Positions 39,027-48,722 of a DNA stretch of 64,000 bases are shown here, one piece after another. Under the pieces are notes generated by a model, which ran no database searches, had not been told where the DNA came from, and saw nothing but the letters and a program-made list of their open reading frames with translations. A program made the position numbers and the translations under genes. The first letter of the stretch is position 1. Every line of letters starts with the position of its first letter. This DNA comes from Virgibacillus proomii (GTDB lineage: Bacteria; Bacillota; Bacilli; Bacillales; Amphibacillaceae): positions 62,001-126,000 of the forward strand of contig NZ_JAHLNO010000018.1 of assembly GCF_018916875.1 (NCBI RefSeq). Reading direction: 5' to 3'.

Positions 39027-39500
39027 ATGCAGGTGGTGACAAAAGCAATTCAGGATATTTATCTAGATGATTATGCCTGGTGTTATGGTTGCGGAAGGTT
39101 AAATCAAGATGGACTCCATTTTAAAACAGTTTGGGAAGAAAATAAAACCGTTACTGTTTATACACCTAGAGAAGAGCATACTGCTATTCCCGGTTTTGTT
39201 TATGGGGGCTTAATTGCTTCACTAATTGATTGTCATGGTACAGGATCGGCGTCGATGATGCTTCATCATAAAAATGGACATCGCATCGGTGATGGAACAG
39301 AGCCCCCACGTTTTGTAACCGCTTCATTACATGTTGACTTCATAAAGCCAACACCTCATGGTGTGGAGCTGAGGGCAGAAGGAACCGTAGAAGAAATTCA
39401 CCCAAAGAAATTTAAAGTAAAGACAGCAGTGTTTGCTGATAAAATATGCTGTGCCAAAGGGGAAGTCATTGCAGTTATTATGCCTTCAACATTTAAATAA
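39027..39500 (+). CDS. PaaI-type hotdog thioesterase
   Basis: 157-residue hotdog-fold protein. The CYGCG-LNQDGLH opening and the AIPGFVYGGLIASLIDCHGT core (near residue 54) are typical of bacterial acyl-CoA thioesterases of the PaaI/YbgC clan. Substrate unknown. GAGGAGG is only two bases from the ATG at 39027, so a GTG at 39033 or 39036 may be the true start. Confidence 0.82.
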   Translation: MQVVTKAIQDIYLDDYAWCYGCGRLNQDGLHFKTVWEENKTVTVYTPREEHTAIPGFVYGGLIASLIDCHGTGSASMMLHHKNGHRIGDGTEPPRFVTASLHVDFIKPTPHGVELRAEGTVEEIHPKKFKVKTAVFADKICCAKGEVIAVIMPSTFK

Positions 39501-39569
39501 AATCGGAGATAAAAGAATCATGGTAGGTTAGGGAGATAGTAACGAAACATAAAGGGGTAACGAAAGATT

Positions 39570-40214
39570 ATGCAACGACTTACAACAAGTTCTTTACTAG
39601 ATGTTATTGGGGAGCTCTTTTCCGATGAAATATCGATTGCGGTCACATCGACGACTGAATATATTTATTACCGGCCCAGCGTGCGTGTTGATTTGAAGAT
39701 TAGGCCGGGAGATTCCATTAAGGAAGGGACGCTAGCCAACAAAGCAATTGTTACGGAACAAAAGGTATCAGAATTTATTCCTCGTGATGTCTATGGTGTT
39801 CCTTATCATGGAATGGCTGTACCATTTCATTATCAAGGTAAGTTAGAAGGATGTGTCATGGCGATTTATCCTGCATTAACAGAGGGGAAATCTGTTATTA
39901 CTGTGAAAACATCAGATGGCTGGAAGCCGCTTCCTTTTAACGACGTAGTGTATTTGGAAGTGAAAGAAAGAAAAACCCGGGTTGTTACAAACACCTTTAC
40001 AGGTGTCCACCGTAAGGCTTTGCAGGAGTTTGAATACATGCTGCCCAAAGCATATTTTATTCGTTGCCATCGTTCTTACATTGCTAATGTAAATCATATT
40101 GTGCATATATACCCGGATACTCATTCTACATTTATATTGGAAATGGATAATGGAGACCAGTTGCCTGTTAGCCAATCCTATTCAAGTTATTTTCGCAAAT
40201 TGCTAGGTTTTTAA
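39570..40214 (+). CDS. LytTR-domain transcription regulator
   Basis: 214-residue DNA-binding protein. The N-terminal 100 residues resemble a small-ligand sensor domain (AVTSTTEYIYYRPS, GMAVPFHYQGKLEGC), and residues about 108-212 are a LytTR domain (FNDVVYLEVKERKTRVVT; FIRCHRSYIANVNHI). There is no receiver domain, so it is a one-component regulator. It lies 470 bp upstream of the CoA-transferase gene and is the likely regulator of it; this arrangement is seen in other bacilli. Confidence 0.85.
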   Translation: MQRLTTSSLLDVIGELFSDEISIAVTSTTEYIYYRPSVRVDLKIRPGDSIKEGTLANKAIVTEQKVSEFIPRDVYGVPYHGMAVPFHYQGKLEGCVMAIYPALTEGKSVITVKTSDGWKPLPFNDVVYLEVKERKTRVVTNTFTGVHRKALQEFEYMLPKAYFIRCHRSYIANVNHIVHIYPDTHSTFILEMDNGDQLPVSQSYSSYFRKLLGF

Positions 40215-40354
40215 TGTTATAGTTAGGAAATTGTCAGATCTTAGCAAGCCATAGATTTGACATTGAAGATTTTGATGTATTACGTATAAGTTCTTAGTTT
40301 GTTTAATTTGCGAGCTTTTGTAACGAAAATTGAAAGGAGGTAAGATCAGAGTTT

Positions 40355-40487
40355 ATGAAAAAAATAGAAGAGTTATTTAGGTTTATTCTTATATGATTGT
40401 TTTGACTGCTACTATATATTGATTCATAATGTTCTTTATGCAGTTGTAATTATAGGATTGATTGTTAATGCAAAAATAATTAAATAA
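40355..40487 (+). pseudogene. Broken small membrane-protein gene
   Basis: AAAGGAGG at 40333 precedes an ATG reading MKKIEELFRFILI and then a stop. The neighbouring frame continues as YYILIHNVLYAVVIIGLIVN to a stop at 40487. One lost or gained base would make a single 40-odd-residue protein with one membrane helix. Function unknown. Confidence 0.4.
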
Positions 40488-40625
40488 AAAACAAGTAATT
40501 CGTTTTTCAACTAGGCGTTGTGTGTACTTAAAGGCTTGTCACCAGCCAAGTTTCGTGTCTGCTTTAGCCATTAATTTTGCTGTTTCATACCGATTTTAGC
40601 TCTTTTTGACACCTATCCACAAAAA

Positions 40626-40639
40626 AGAAAGCGCTTCAG
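40626..40639 (+). promoter_or_regulatory. Possible cre (CcpA) site
   Basis: AGAAAGCGCTTCAG contains the AAAGCGCTT core of the catabolite-responsive element, 47 bp before the CoA-transferase start. The outer bases deviate from consensus. Confidence 0.45.
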
Positions 40640-40685
40640 ATAAAATAGATTGTAAATTCTTAATAAACAAGAAAGGGGTCTGGGG

Positions 40686-42209
40686 ATGGGTATAATGCAG
40701 GAAAGAATCGAGGATAGTCGATTACATGATCGAATTGTCACCGCAGACGAAGCAGCATCATGGATTCAGGATGGCATGACGTTGGGACTTAGTGGCTTTA
40801 CCCGGGCAGGGGATGCAAAAGCTGTTCCAACTGCGCTCGTCCGAAGAGCAGAGAATGGTGAGCAATTAAAGGTAAATATATTTACAGGTGCTTCTTTAGG
40901 CGCCAATATTGATAAAATGTTGGCAGAAATTGGATTAGTGAATAAACGCTTGCCGTTTCAGGCTGATCCAAGTATGCGAAAGAAAATAAATGAAGGGGAT
41001 CATTTATTTGTTGATCAACATCTTTCACATACTGCAGAATTATTAAGAAGCAATGTACTCGATTGCGTTGACTATGCAATTTTGGAAGCGATTTCTATAA
41101 CGGAAGATGGGCAGATCATTCCGACAACATCTATTGGAAATTCGCTTGCTTTTGCAGAAAATGCGAAAGCAATTATTGTTGAAATTAATACAGCTCATTC
41201 GCCATTGCTAAAAGGGGTGCATGATTTATACAGTCCAAATGAACAAGGTAATCGTGATCCCATACCGTTAACAAAAGTAGATGATCGTATTGGCTCAATT
41301 GGAATTTCGGTAGATATAAATAAAATAAAGGGCATTGTCTTCACAAATCAACCGGATTCGCCTTCTACCATTGTTCAGCCAGATAATGAAACGGAAATAA
41401 TGGCGGGCTATTTATTGGACTTTTTGCGCGATGAGATTGCACAAGGGCGTTTGACGAAGAAGTTAGCGCCATTACAGTCAGGTATAGGATCAGTTGCCAA
41501 TGCGGTTTTGCATGGAATAATCAATTCGGAATTTGAGGACCTGCAAGTATATTCAGAAGTATTACAAGACGCTGTTTTTGACTTAATTGATGCTAATAAA
41601 GTTAAGACTGCATCGGCTTGCTCGATCACGTTATCTCAGGAAAAGATGGATAAGGTCTTTAACAGCTTTGAAAAGTATCGAGATAAAATTATAATGCGAC
41701 CACAGGAAATTTCAAATCATCCGGAAATTATTCGCCGTTTGGGAATTATCGCTATTAATACCGCATTAGAAGTTGATATTTATGGTAATGTGAATTCAAC
41801 TCATGTGCTAGGAACGAAGATGATGAATGGAATTGGTGGTTCAGGTGATTTTGCGCGAAACGCAAGATTGTCTATTTTTGTTACGAAATCAATTGCTAAG
41901 CATGGCAAAATTTCGAGTGTTGTTCCATTTGTATCTCATGTTGATCATACAGAACATGATGTAGACGTACTTGTTACCGAGCAGGGATATGCTGATTTAC
42001 GAGGACTCGCACCAAGAGAGAGAGTACCATTAATTATTGAAAGCTGTGCTCATCCTATGTATCGGGAGCAATTGTGGGAGTATTATCGAGAAGCATTAAA
42101 AGGTGGTGGACAAACACCTCATAACTTGGAAAAAGCGCTCAGCTGGCATATTAATTTTTCGAATAATGGAACAATGCGTAGTCTTATCCCATCAAAGATG
42201 ATGTTTTAG
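40686..42209 (+). CDS. Acetyl-CoA hydrolase/succinate:acetate CoA-transferase family
   Basis: 507-residue class I CoA-transferase of the Cat1/AarC/ScpC group, with the segments LSGFTRAGDAKAVP (residue 34 on), TSIGNSL, QSGIGSVANAVLHG and a likely catalytic Glu in LQVYSEVLQDA. The C-terminal half has GIGGSGDFARNA and VLVTEQGYADLRG. It exchanges CoA between acetate and another acid, or hydrolyses acetyl-CoA. Start ATG at 40686 with GAAAGGGG. Downstream of the LytTR regulator; transcribed alone. Confidence 0.9.
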   Translation: MGIMQERIEDSRLHDRIVTADEAASWIQDGMTLGLSGFTRAGDAKAVPTALVRRAENGEQLKVNIFTGASLGANIDKMLAEIGLVNKRLPFQADPSMRKKINEGDHLFVDQHLSHTAELLRSNVLDCVDYAILEAISITEDGQIIPTTSIGNSLAFAENAKAIIVEINTAHSPLLKGVHDLYSPNEQGNRDPIPLTKVDDRIGSIGISVDINKIKGIVFTNQPDSPSTIVQPDNETEIMAGYLLDFLRDEIAQGRLTKKLAPLQSGIGSVANAVLHGIINSEFEDLQVYSEVLQDAVFDLIDANKVKTASACSITLSQEKMDKVFNSFEKYRDKIIMRPQEISNHPEIIRRLGIIAINTALEVDIYGNVNSTHVLGTKMMNGIGGSGDFARNARLSIFVTKSIAKHGKISSVVPFVSHVDHTEHDVDVLVTEQGYADLRGLAPRERVPLIIESCAHPMYREQLWEYYREALKGGGQTPHNLEKALSWHINFSNNGTMRSLIPSKMMF

Positions 42210-42231
42210 CTTTTATCCTGCACGTAACTGG

Positions 42232-42358
42232 GCAGTAAGACCTGTCCGTCTATGCTACGAGGTGAAACCTAGGAGGATAAGTAGAGGAACCAACTACAAG
42301 TCAAATGCCCAATCCTGTTCTAACAACCAGTGAGGGATAAAAAAAACCCCACTGATTG
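42232..42358. repeat. Short dispersed element, copy A (hairpin end)
   Basis: Shares blocks AGTAAGACCTG, GAGGTGAAACCT-GGAGGA and AACTACAAGTCAAATG with 50284-50408 and ends in the hairpin CAGTG-GGG/CCC-CACTG. It lies just after the CoA-transferase and may serve as its terminator. Confidence 0.75.
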
Positions 42359-42553
42359 AAGATTCACTTTATATTTAGTTTTGCTTAGGATTTGTTAACT
42401 TGGCAGTATCATAACAAACTGTAACAAATAATCTTTTATAGTGAAAATCGTTTGAACTAACATTTTAATGGAGAATAAAAATAGAGTAAAGCCTTAGGTT
42501 ATCGTAAATCGAGGTATAGAAACAAAGGGGTATGAAATAATATTAATAATAGG

Positions 42554-42587
42554 AGCTTCATTTCTTAAAAAGAGATGAAGCTTTTTT
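42554..42587 (+). terminator. Strong terminator next to R95 copy 5
   Basis: AGCTTCATTTCTT pairs with AGAGATGAAGCT, then TTTTTT. R95 copy 5 begins in the T-run. No intact gene feeds it. Confidence 0.8.
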
Positions 42588-42682
42588 ATACTATAGGTAA
42601 AGTATAAAACTTTAGGCTTTATAGTATAAGAAAAACTATAGCTTTCGTCATAAAGACTTGGCGACAAGCCAAGTTTTTCTAA
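42588..42682. repeat. R95 repeat, copy 5
   Basis: Full-length copy with a one-base insertion (TATAGGTAAAG). A CR leader block (GTCTAGGAAATGATATCC) and GTCTAGCTTTTG follow directly up to 42750. From there to 43063 no gene is seen. Confidence 0.9.
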
Positions 42683-43063
42683 TGTCTAGGAAATGATATC
42701 CGTTTTTCCATGGGGCTGTCTTATTGAAAATGCATCGTCTAGCTTTTGTTCTATGTTAAATAAGTTTTAAGATGTGGGGATTCGATGGTGTCGAGTAAAT
42801 ACAATCGACAGCAAGCTTTCTAAAATAAGTGAGTCTCTGTTACCTAGATCAAATATGGGTTTTCTTAAGTTAGTTCGTTTTCATTCCCTGCACTTAAAGT
42901 GTGAATAAGACTTCGATTGTAAGGAGCTACCTTCCGAATGAGTGGTGGTACGGATTCACTATCTTTTCTGTCCGATAAATCGGTACGGAAAAATATCAGA
43001 TGTAATACCCGCTGCGCGCTGCTGTATAAAGAATGCGCTTTTTTTAAGAAAGAGGTGATAAAT

Positions 43064-43603
43064 ATGAGTAAGCGAGCTGTATTTTTAGATCGAGATGGAG
43101 TAATTAACGAGGTACTGACAAAACGAGTTACTTTTGTCAATCATCCTGATGATTTCTATCTATTACATGGGGTTGGACCGTCTATTAAGCGATTTAACGA
43201 GTTAGGTTATTATGTATTTGTTGTAACTAATCAAGGCGGTATCGGGCTAGGATATATGACTGAAGCAGAATTGACTAGTGTACATGAAAAAATGATAACA
43301 GAGCTTGCAGCATACGGTGCAGAAATTCATGCGATAGCTTATTGCCCGCATCAGCCTGATGCTGGATGCAGTTGCCGAAAGCCTAATGCAAAAATGATTA
43401 AAGATTTAGCAAGGCAGTATAACGTTGATTTAGCAGCTAGTTATATGGTAGGGGATCGTGATGTGGATATAACAGCGGGGAAAAATGCTGGGTTAACTAC
43501 CATTTTGATTGGGAAACGTGACAAAACGAATAAGAAGGCAGATTTAAATTTTTTAAATTTAACAGATGTAGCCTATTATTTGACCAATCAAGAACACAGG
43601 TAA
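43064..43603 (+). CDS. HAD-IIIA phosphatase (GmhB-like)
   Basis: 179-residue histidinol-phosphatase/heptose-bisphosphatase type enzyme. Motif I is FLDRDGVINE at residues 7-16, motif II VVTNQGGIG, a zinc-type loop CPHQPDAGCSCRKP near 106-119 and motif IV GDRDVDI. In Gram-negative bacteria GmhB removes phosphate from heptose bisphosphate; the substrate here is unknown and no heptose genes are nearby. The frame is open from 42938, but the AGAGGTG ribosome site and family start fix the ATG at 43064. Confidence 0.87.
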   Translation: MSKRAVFLDRDGVINEVLTKRVTFVNHPDDFYLLHGVGPSIKRFNELGYYVFVVTNQGGIGLGYMTEAELTSVHEKMITELAAYGAEIHAIAYCPHQPDAGCSCRKPNAKMIKDLARQYNVDLAASYMVGDRDVDITAGKNAGLTTILIGKRDKTNKKADLNFLNLTDVAYYLTNQEHR

Positions 43604-43799
43604 GTAAAATAATAATCCTCCGTTTAGGTCTTTTGTCTAGTGATCGCGAAACATTTTAATATGTAGTAGGCGTGTTCAAAAAGTTACATAAAAATAAACG
43701 CAGTCACTTATGTCTCTATATAAAACCATTTCGTTTCTGGAAACCGTTCCACTCTAGAACTTGAGGGCAGGATGTAGAGAGTTAGTGTTCAACCATAAG

Positions 43800-43875
43800 G
43801 AAAAAAGGCAGCATACATTGCTCGCAGAAAAAAGTGCTTTTCCTTTATAAGACCGCTCAAGATTTTAGCCCTTGT
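43800..43875. repeat. CR array remnant
   Basis: ATTGCTCGCAGAAAAAAGTG and CTTTTCCTTTATAAG match the 60-bp unit, followed by a tail fragment ending CCCTTGTTCC. Confidence 0.55.
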
Positions 43876-43878
43876 TCC

Positions 43879-43926
43879 ACTTCTATTAGTAGTAGAGGAT
43901 GAAAGAAAAGTCCTACTGATAGAAGT
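43879..43926. terminator. Bidirectional terminator between gmhB-like gene and htpX
   Basis: ACTTCTAT-AGTAG-GGA pairs with TCC-TACT-ATAGAAGT between convergent genes. The centre (AGGATGAAAGAAAAGTCCT) resembles the hairpin elements at 42.3 and 50.4 kb, with altered but compensating stem bases. Confidence 0.75.
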
Positions 43927-43932
43927 AGAACT

Positions 43933-44808
43933 TTATCTTAAGCGACTAATTCTCTCATCCAAGCTTGGATGTGTTGAGAAGAAGGAGGACTTTTTCGTGC
44001 CATTTATTTTTAAGGTGGCAATCGCAGTTTCTTCTTCACGGACGCGATTTGAATAAAGCTTTAGTGATTCTAAAGCATGTCTCATTTTATCCTTTCCGGC
44101 CAAGTCTACTCCGCCACGATCTGCATGAAACTCGCGGTGCCGTGAGTAAGCAAAAACAACGAGACTGCCAAGTACGGAAAAGATGAGCTGGAAGAAGATA
44201 ATCGCTATAAAATGAATAATAGGAGCAAGCTCTTCTTTTACAAAACGTGACACAATAAACGCGGCAATTCGAGCGAGGAAAACAACAAATGTATTGACGA
44301 TACCTTGTAATAATGTCATGGTTACCATGTCACCATTGGCAATATGAGCAACCTCATGAGCAATGACTCCTTCAATTGCATCGTCGTCCATTTCATTTAA
44401 TAGCCCACTTGAAACAGCTACCAAGGAGTGTTTCTTTGATGGACCTGTTGCAAAAGCATTCACTTCTTTTCCCTGATAAATGCCTACCTCAGGCATATGC
44501 ATTAATCCAGCAGCTCTTGCCAGACGGTGAACTTTTTCCACTACTTCTTTTTCTTGCTCTGTTAAATGATCATTTGGTTCGATAATTCGAACACCCATGA
44601 TTCTTTTTGCCATCCAACGAGACATGGCTAATGAGATAAATGAACCGGTAAAACCGATAATGGCGCTAAAGATTAATAGTGTTCCCAACTGTAATTGACC
44701 ATCTTCTCCAATATACTTCCAGGTTCCGGGAATCAGTGTAAAAATAATGGAAATGGTTAACAGTACAAGGATGTTTGTTAACAAAAAATATAAAATTCGT
44801 TTTCCCAT
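43933..44808 (-). CDS. htpX: Membrane zinc protease HtpX
   Basis: 291-residue M48 metalloprotease of membrane-protein quality control. Two N-terminal membrane helices (about 5-27 and 43-62), zinc motif HEVAH at residues 151-155, two more hydrophobic segments (about 165-220), and a third ligand region REFHADRGG. The C-terminal domain ends in the usual [17 protein letters not shown] preceded by AAAGGA. Monocistronic. Confidence 0.94.
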   Translation of the reverse strand: MGKRILYFLLTNILVLLTISIIFTLIPGTWKYIGEDGQLQLGTLLIFSAIIGFTGSFISLAMSRWMAKRIMGVRIIEPNDHLTEQEKEVVEKVHRLARAAGLMHMPEVGIYQGKEVNAFATGPSKKHSLVAVSSGLLNEMDDDAIEGVIAHEVAHIANGDMVTMTLLQGIVNTFVVFLARIAAFIVSRFVKEELAPIIHFIAIIFFQLIFSVLGSLVVFAYSRHREFHADRGGVDLAGKDKMRHALESLKLYSNRVREEETAIATLKINGTKKSSFFSTHPSLDERISRLR

Positions 44809-45294
44809 TGTTTCAATCCTTTCTTTTTTCCCCTCTAAACTAGTATTAATTATATGATGTTATTAATCAACTAACAACAATAAGATATAAAAAGTTACAG
44901 AAAATTTATAAATTAGCTTTATATATGATGAAACTAAAAGCGAATATCCAAAGTGCGGGTGGCAAAATTGAACCATCCAATATGTTTGGCGACTCTGGTT
45001 CTAACTGAAATAATTCAGCTTCCTAAAATAAAATTATCTTGATTCTCGGTAGCTTTTCCGCGAATCTTTCGCACATGCTATAAAAACGACTAGCTGATTT
45101 TGAGCAACATACTAATTTTTTGTATGAGTTAGTTAGTTGACAGAACATATTATGTTGATTATTATAGTTACGTAAAGTAACTAGTTTATCAAACGATATT
45201 AATGTTGCTTTTATGAATAATTCAGTGCAGTAAGGGAAATTTATGTAACAGCATTTCATAAACATCAACTGCAAGGCATAAAGGAGACGATATA
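44809..45294. other. Intergenic, one short coding remnant
   Basis: About 485 bp between divergent htpX and wrbA. Apart from the remnant at 44906-45022 and AAAGGAG before wrbA, nothing is recognised. Confidence 0.5.
44906..45022 (-). pseudogene. Unidentified 38-codon coding remnant with a membrane segment
   Basis: On the minus strand an open frame after a stop reads AELFQLEPESPNILDGSI and then LPPALWIFAFSFIIYKANL to a stop. The composition (acidic head, one clean hydrophobic helix, charged end) looks like the C-terminus of a real protein, but there is no start or ribosome site. Family not recognised. Confidence 0.35.
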
Positions 45295-45897
45295 ATGGAA
45301 AAAGTAAAATTATCTATTATTTACTACAGCTCAACCGGAATTAACTATCAATTAAGTACGTGGGCAAAAGAAGCAGCTACAGAAGCAGGTGCGGAAGTCC
45401 GTCTAGTAAAGGTTCCAGAACTTGCACCAGAATCAGCAATTGTACAAAATCCAGCATGGAAAGCTCACTATGAAGCAACAAAAAATGTAAAAGAAGCTAC
45501 ATCTGATGATATTGAATGGGCAGATGCTATTATCTTTTCGACGCCGACACGTTTTGGGAATGTTGCTTCTCAAATGAAGCAATTTATTGATATGCAAGGC
45601 GGGCTTTGGAGTGCCGGGAAAACAACCAACAAAGTAGTTAGTGCGATGTCCTCAGCATCCAATCCACATGGTGGACAAGAAGCTACTGTTTTATCATTAT
45701 ATACTTCCATGATGCATTGGGGAGCAATCATTGTACCTCCTGGATACACGGATGATAGTGCGTTTGTTTCAGGTGGAAATCCTTATGGTGTGAGTGTGAC
45801 ACAAGACCAAAATGGTAAGATGGTAGAAGATGTAGAAGCAGCAGTAAAACATCAAGCAAAACGGACGATTGAAGTTGCGAAGAAAATAAAAGCATAA
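45295..45897 (+). CDS. NAD(P)H:quinone oxidoreductase, WrbA type
   Basis: 200-residue flavodoxin-like protein. The FMN phosphate loop is YYSSTGINYQLS at residues 10-21, and STPTRFGNVASQMKQFID near 81 and the GGQEATVLSLYTSMMHWG segment near 121 are the WrbA hallmarks. It reduces quinones in two-electron steps. AAAGGAG precedes the ATG; own terminator behind. Unlike canonical WrbA, the loop lacks the usual GH after the first strand. Confidence 0.9.
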   Translation: MEKVKLSIIYYSSTGINYQLSTWAKEAATEAGAEVRLVKVPELAPESAIVQNPAWKAHYEATKNVKEATSDDIEWADAIIFSTPTRFGNVASQMKQFIDMQGGLWSAGKTTNKVVSAMSSASNPHGGQEATVLSLYTSMMHWGAIIVPPGYTDDSAFVSGGNPYGVSVTQDQNGKMVEDVEAAVKHQAKRTIEVAKKIKA

Positions 45898-45907
45898 CTC
45901 TTTTAAA

Positions 45908-45941
45908 AACAAGCTGATTGGCTAATCGATCAGCTTGTTTA
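45908..45941 (+). terminator. Terminator after wrbA-type gene
   Basis: AACAAGCTGAT pairs with ATCAGCTTGTT, then T residues. Confidence 0.88.
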
Positions 45942-46074
45942 GCCTATTTCAATCGTGAAGTGATAGCTTAAAAACTGGTAGTGATAATTAAATGAAACTT
46001 TATTTAGTGAGGCTTTTTTCGTCTACGAAAGAGTAAGGTTAAGGTCTATGTATCAGTACCGAAGCTTTTTCTTA

Positions 46075-46200
46075 TTGTCTAGGAAACGATATCCGTTTTT
46101 ACATGGTAGCTATCTTTTTAAAAGGATCTTCATCTAACTTATCTCCTTAGAACCTCTCCAATTTTTACGTCCAAATCGAACGTGTATTTCTATGGCGCCC
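46075..46200. repeat. CR repeat fragment
   Basis: GTCTAGGAAACGATATCCG leader, CATCTAACTTATC and tail-type AGAACCTCTCCAATTTTTACG. The core hairpin and array are missing. Confidence 0.6.
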
Positions 46201-46291
46201 AAGCTGTAGCAAATTTCAGTTTCTTTAATCTCCGAAGTAGACGGTACCTATTCATAATAAATAAAGGAAAATAGAAAAATAACAGAAAATT

Positions 46292-46300
46292 TGCTATAAT
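46292..46300 (+). promoter_or_regulatory. Extended -10 of panBC
   Basis: TG-C-TATAAT about 120 bp before panB. No good -35, as is usual for extended -10 promoters. Confidence 0.55.
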
Positions 46301-46419
46301 TTTTAAGATACAATTTTTTAAAAAAGGGATCCATTCGGCGGCTGATTATCTATAAAAAAAGTAGCTATAGAGAACGTTTGAAGATTTGCTCTACTTTCTA
46401 ACAAGACAGGAGGATATAA

Positions 46420-47256
46420 ATGAAGTCAACAACCGATTTTCGGCAAATGAAACAAGCAGGAGAAAAAATTACCATGCTGACTGCCTATGATTATCCGCAG
46501 GCGAAGCTTGCAGAACAAGCAGGTATAGATGTGATTTTAGTCGGCGATTCATTAGGAATGGTTGTTCTTGGCTATGATTCAACCGTTCCTGTTACTATAA
46601 GTGATATGATTCATCATACTAAAGCGGTTAAACGGGGAGCACTAGATACATTCATTGTAACAGACTTACCTTTTATGTCCTTTCATATAAGTAAAGAAGA
46701 AGCGCTTCGAGCTGCGGGTAAAATCATGCAGGTGGGTGGAGCACATGCAGTCAAGTTGGAAGGTGGAGGAGAAGTAATAGAAACAATCAAAGCTCTAACC
46801 AATGCCGGTGTTCCGGTGGTGGGACATCTTGGATTAACACCACAAACAGCTGGGGTGCTTGGCGGGTATAAAGTACAGGCGAAAACTGCTAAACAAGCGA
46901 CAAGTCTGATTAAAGATGCCAAAAGATGTGAAGCAGCAGGAGCTTTTGCACTTGTGTTGGAGTGTATTCCCCATCAGCTTGCGAAAGAAGTTTCTTCCCA
47001 GCTAAACATTCCCGTCATTGGGATTGGTGCAGGTCCTCAAACCGATGGACAGGTGCTTGTATTTCATGATGTGGTTACATTTGGAGTAGATCGTATTCCT
47101 AAATTTGTTAAAAAGTTTGCTGATGTAAATCATGAAATTTCTCAGGGGATAAGTGACTATGTTCGAGAGGTAAAAACAGGTACATTTCCCGAAATAAACA
47201 AGCATACATTTAAAATGGAACAGGAAGAATTGGCTTCCTTGTATGGAGGGAAATAA
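46420..47256 (+). CDS. panB: 3-methyl-2-oxobutanoate hydroxymethyltransferase
   Basis: 278-residue enzyme making ketopantoate from ketoisovalerate and methylene-tetrahydrofolate, the first step to pantothenate. TIM-barrel motifs [17 protein letters not shown] (residue 19 on), [22 protein letters not shown] and [16 protein letters not shown] are all present. Length is typical. AGGAGG before the ATG. One base separates it from panC. Confidence 0.96.
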   Translation: MKSTTDFRQMKQAGEKITMLTAYDYPQAKLAEQAGIDVILVGDSLGMVVLGYDSTVPVTISDMIHHTKAVKRGALDTFIVTDLPFMSFHISKEEALRAAGKIMQVGGAHAVKLEGGGEVIETIKALTNAGVPVVGHLGLTPQTAGVLGGYKVQAKTAKQATSLIKDAKRCEAAGAFALVLECIPHQLAKEVSSQLNIPVIGIGAGPQTDGQVLVFHDVVTFGVDRIPKFVKKFADVNHEISQGISDYVREVKTGTFPEINKHTFKMEQEELASLYGGK

Positions 47257-47257
47257 A

Positions 47258-48115
47258 TTGAAAATTATTTCATCAAAGCGCGAAATAAACCAATGGGCAA
47301 GGCAATCAAAGGTAAATGGTAAATCAATTGGGTTTGTTCCGACAATGGGATTTTTGCATGAGGGACATCTAGCGCTTGTAAAAGAAGCTAGACAAGAAAA
47401 TGATTGCGTAATTATGAGCATTTTTGTTAATCCGCTTCAGTTTGGACCAAGCGAGGATTATGATATGTATCCCCGAGATGCAGAGCGTGATAAAAAACTG
47501 GCTAAGGAAGCGGGTGTTGATATATTATTTATGCCAAGTGTAGATGAGATGTATAAGAAGAAACAGTCCGTAAAGATGATGGTAACAGAACGGACAAATA
47601 GGCTATGCGGAGCTAAGCGACCAAGGCATTTTGACGGTGTGGTCATGGTTCTAACTAAACTATTTCATCTCACCGTACCCGATCGTGCTTATTTTGGCTT
47701 AAAAGATGCACAGCAGTTTGCAATTGTATCAGCACTTGTCGATGATTTAGATTTTCCTGTGGAAGTTATTCCGGTTAATACTGTAAGAGAACCTTCTGGA
47801 CTAGCAATTAGCTCTAGAAATGTCTACTTGACGGATGAGGAAAGAGAAAAAGCTGCTGCTTTGTATCATAGCTTATTGCTAGGGAAAAAACTGATCGAAG
47901 AGGGAGAGACCGACGTCACCGTTATTACTAATACTGTTAGTGACTATCTCCATCAACAGCTGACCGCCAAAATTGATTATGTAGAGCTATTAAGCTTTCC
48001 TGAATTGGAAACAATATCTGTAGCCAGTGGAAAAATGATTCTTGCAGTAGCGATTCAATTTTCAGCGGTAAGGCTTATTGACAATATAATATTGAGAGTT
48101 AGCCTTTGCTCTTAG
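47258..48115 (+). CDS. panC: Pantothenate synthetase
   Basis: 285-residue ligase joining pantoate and beta-alanine with ATP. The class I nucleotidyl site is GFVPTMGFLHEGHLALV near residue 24 and KMSKS-like region ISSRN near 185; FVNPLQFGPSEDY and YFGLKDAQQF are conserved. Start is a TTG right after panB with GGAGGG upstream. The last residues (ILRVSLCS) are not family-like. The aspartate decarboxylase gene panD, usual in third place, is absent; insertion-sequence relics follow instead. Confidence 0.94.
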   Translation: MKIISSKREINQWARQSKVNGKSIGFVPTMGFLHEGHLALVKEARQENDCVIMSIFVNPLQFGPSEDYDMYPRDAERDKKLAKEAGVDILFMPSVDEMYKKKQSVKMMVTERTNRLCGAKRPRHFDGVVMVLTKLFHLTVPDRAYFGLKDAQQFAIVSALVDDLDFPVEVIPVNTVREPSGLAISSRNVYLTDEEREKAAALYHSLLLGKKLIEEGETDVTVITNTVSDYLHQQLTAKIDYVELLSFPELETISVASGKMILAVAIQFSAVRLIDNIILRVSLCS

Positions 48116-48169
48116 CAAAACAAGAAGTTAATTGTAATCAGAATCTTATTACAAGTGTTGCATGATATG

Positions 48170-48200
48170 CCGTAGGAAAAAGCAATGTTCACGGCATGGG
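48170..48200 (+). terminator. Hairpin after panC
   Basis: ATGCCGT pairs with ACGGCAT. No T-run follows, so it is a weak terminator at best. Confidence 0.4.
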
Positions 48201-48202
48201 TT

Positions 48203-48722
48203 TGTCAAAAAAAAGTGTGTAAGTCCACTTTATTCAAGGTATTTTAAAACCCTATCTTTTAGCTCATCATGAAAGAGCAGCTAGTTCCTGACCATGACCC
48301 AGTTTTGATATGACCGCCATCCCACTTTGTTTCCAGTTCTTTAATACGCAAATATAGTATTTTTAAAGGGCATTCTCATGAGGGAATGCTCCTTTTTTGG
48401 TCACTTTCCTGAAGCTGGAGTGGATGCTTTCAACGGCGTTAGTGGTATACATCATTTTCCTTGCGCTTGGTATCATTTCTACAAATGCCTCAAGTTTGTG
48501 GTCTAACTGCGCTAATTTCTTTTTATAAAGCATATTGGCCGAGTAAATAATCCATTTCACACTTGGCAAACCGAAGACCAATTTGAATACTAATACTCTT
48601 CTTTGCCGTTTCTACCAGTTTCGTCGCCCTTTTGATACCTACACCCCTTTGTTCAAATGGCTTCCATTTCATTAAAACCTTCTTCAAGTGTCATTCTTCG
48701 GAAGTTTTAGTCAACTACCATT
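48203..48722 (-). pseudogene. Chimeric IS110/IS256 transposase relic
   Basis: On the minus strand one frame (about 48690-48540) reads GVGIKRATKLVETAKKSI and then SIQIGLRFAKCEMDYLLGQY; after a frameshift it continues KKLAQLDHKLEAFVEMIP, all typical of the middle of IS110-family transposases. At about 48455 it switches to YTTNAVESIHSSFRKVTKKG, the signature near the C-terminus of IS256-family transposases. A further broken frame reads WRSYQNWVMVRN and LLFHDELKDRVLKYLE. The minus-strand end, CTTACACACTTTTTTTTGACA-like sequence near 48205-48225, resembles an IS256-type terminal repeat. Non-functional. Confidence 0.7.

Noticed and set aside
42900..43060. T-box riboswitch before the GmhB-like gene (GAGTGGTGGTACGG)
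   Set aside because: Only a short similarity to the T-box core. No specifier stem, no matching terminator, and the downstream gene is not an amino-acid gene.
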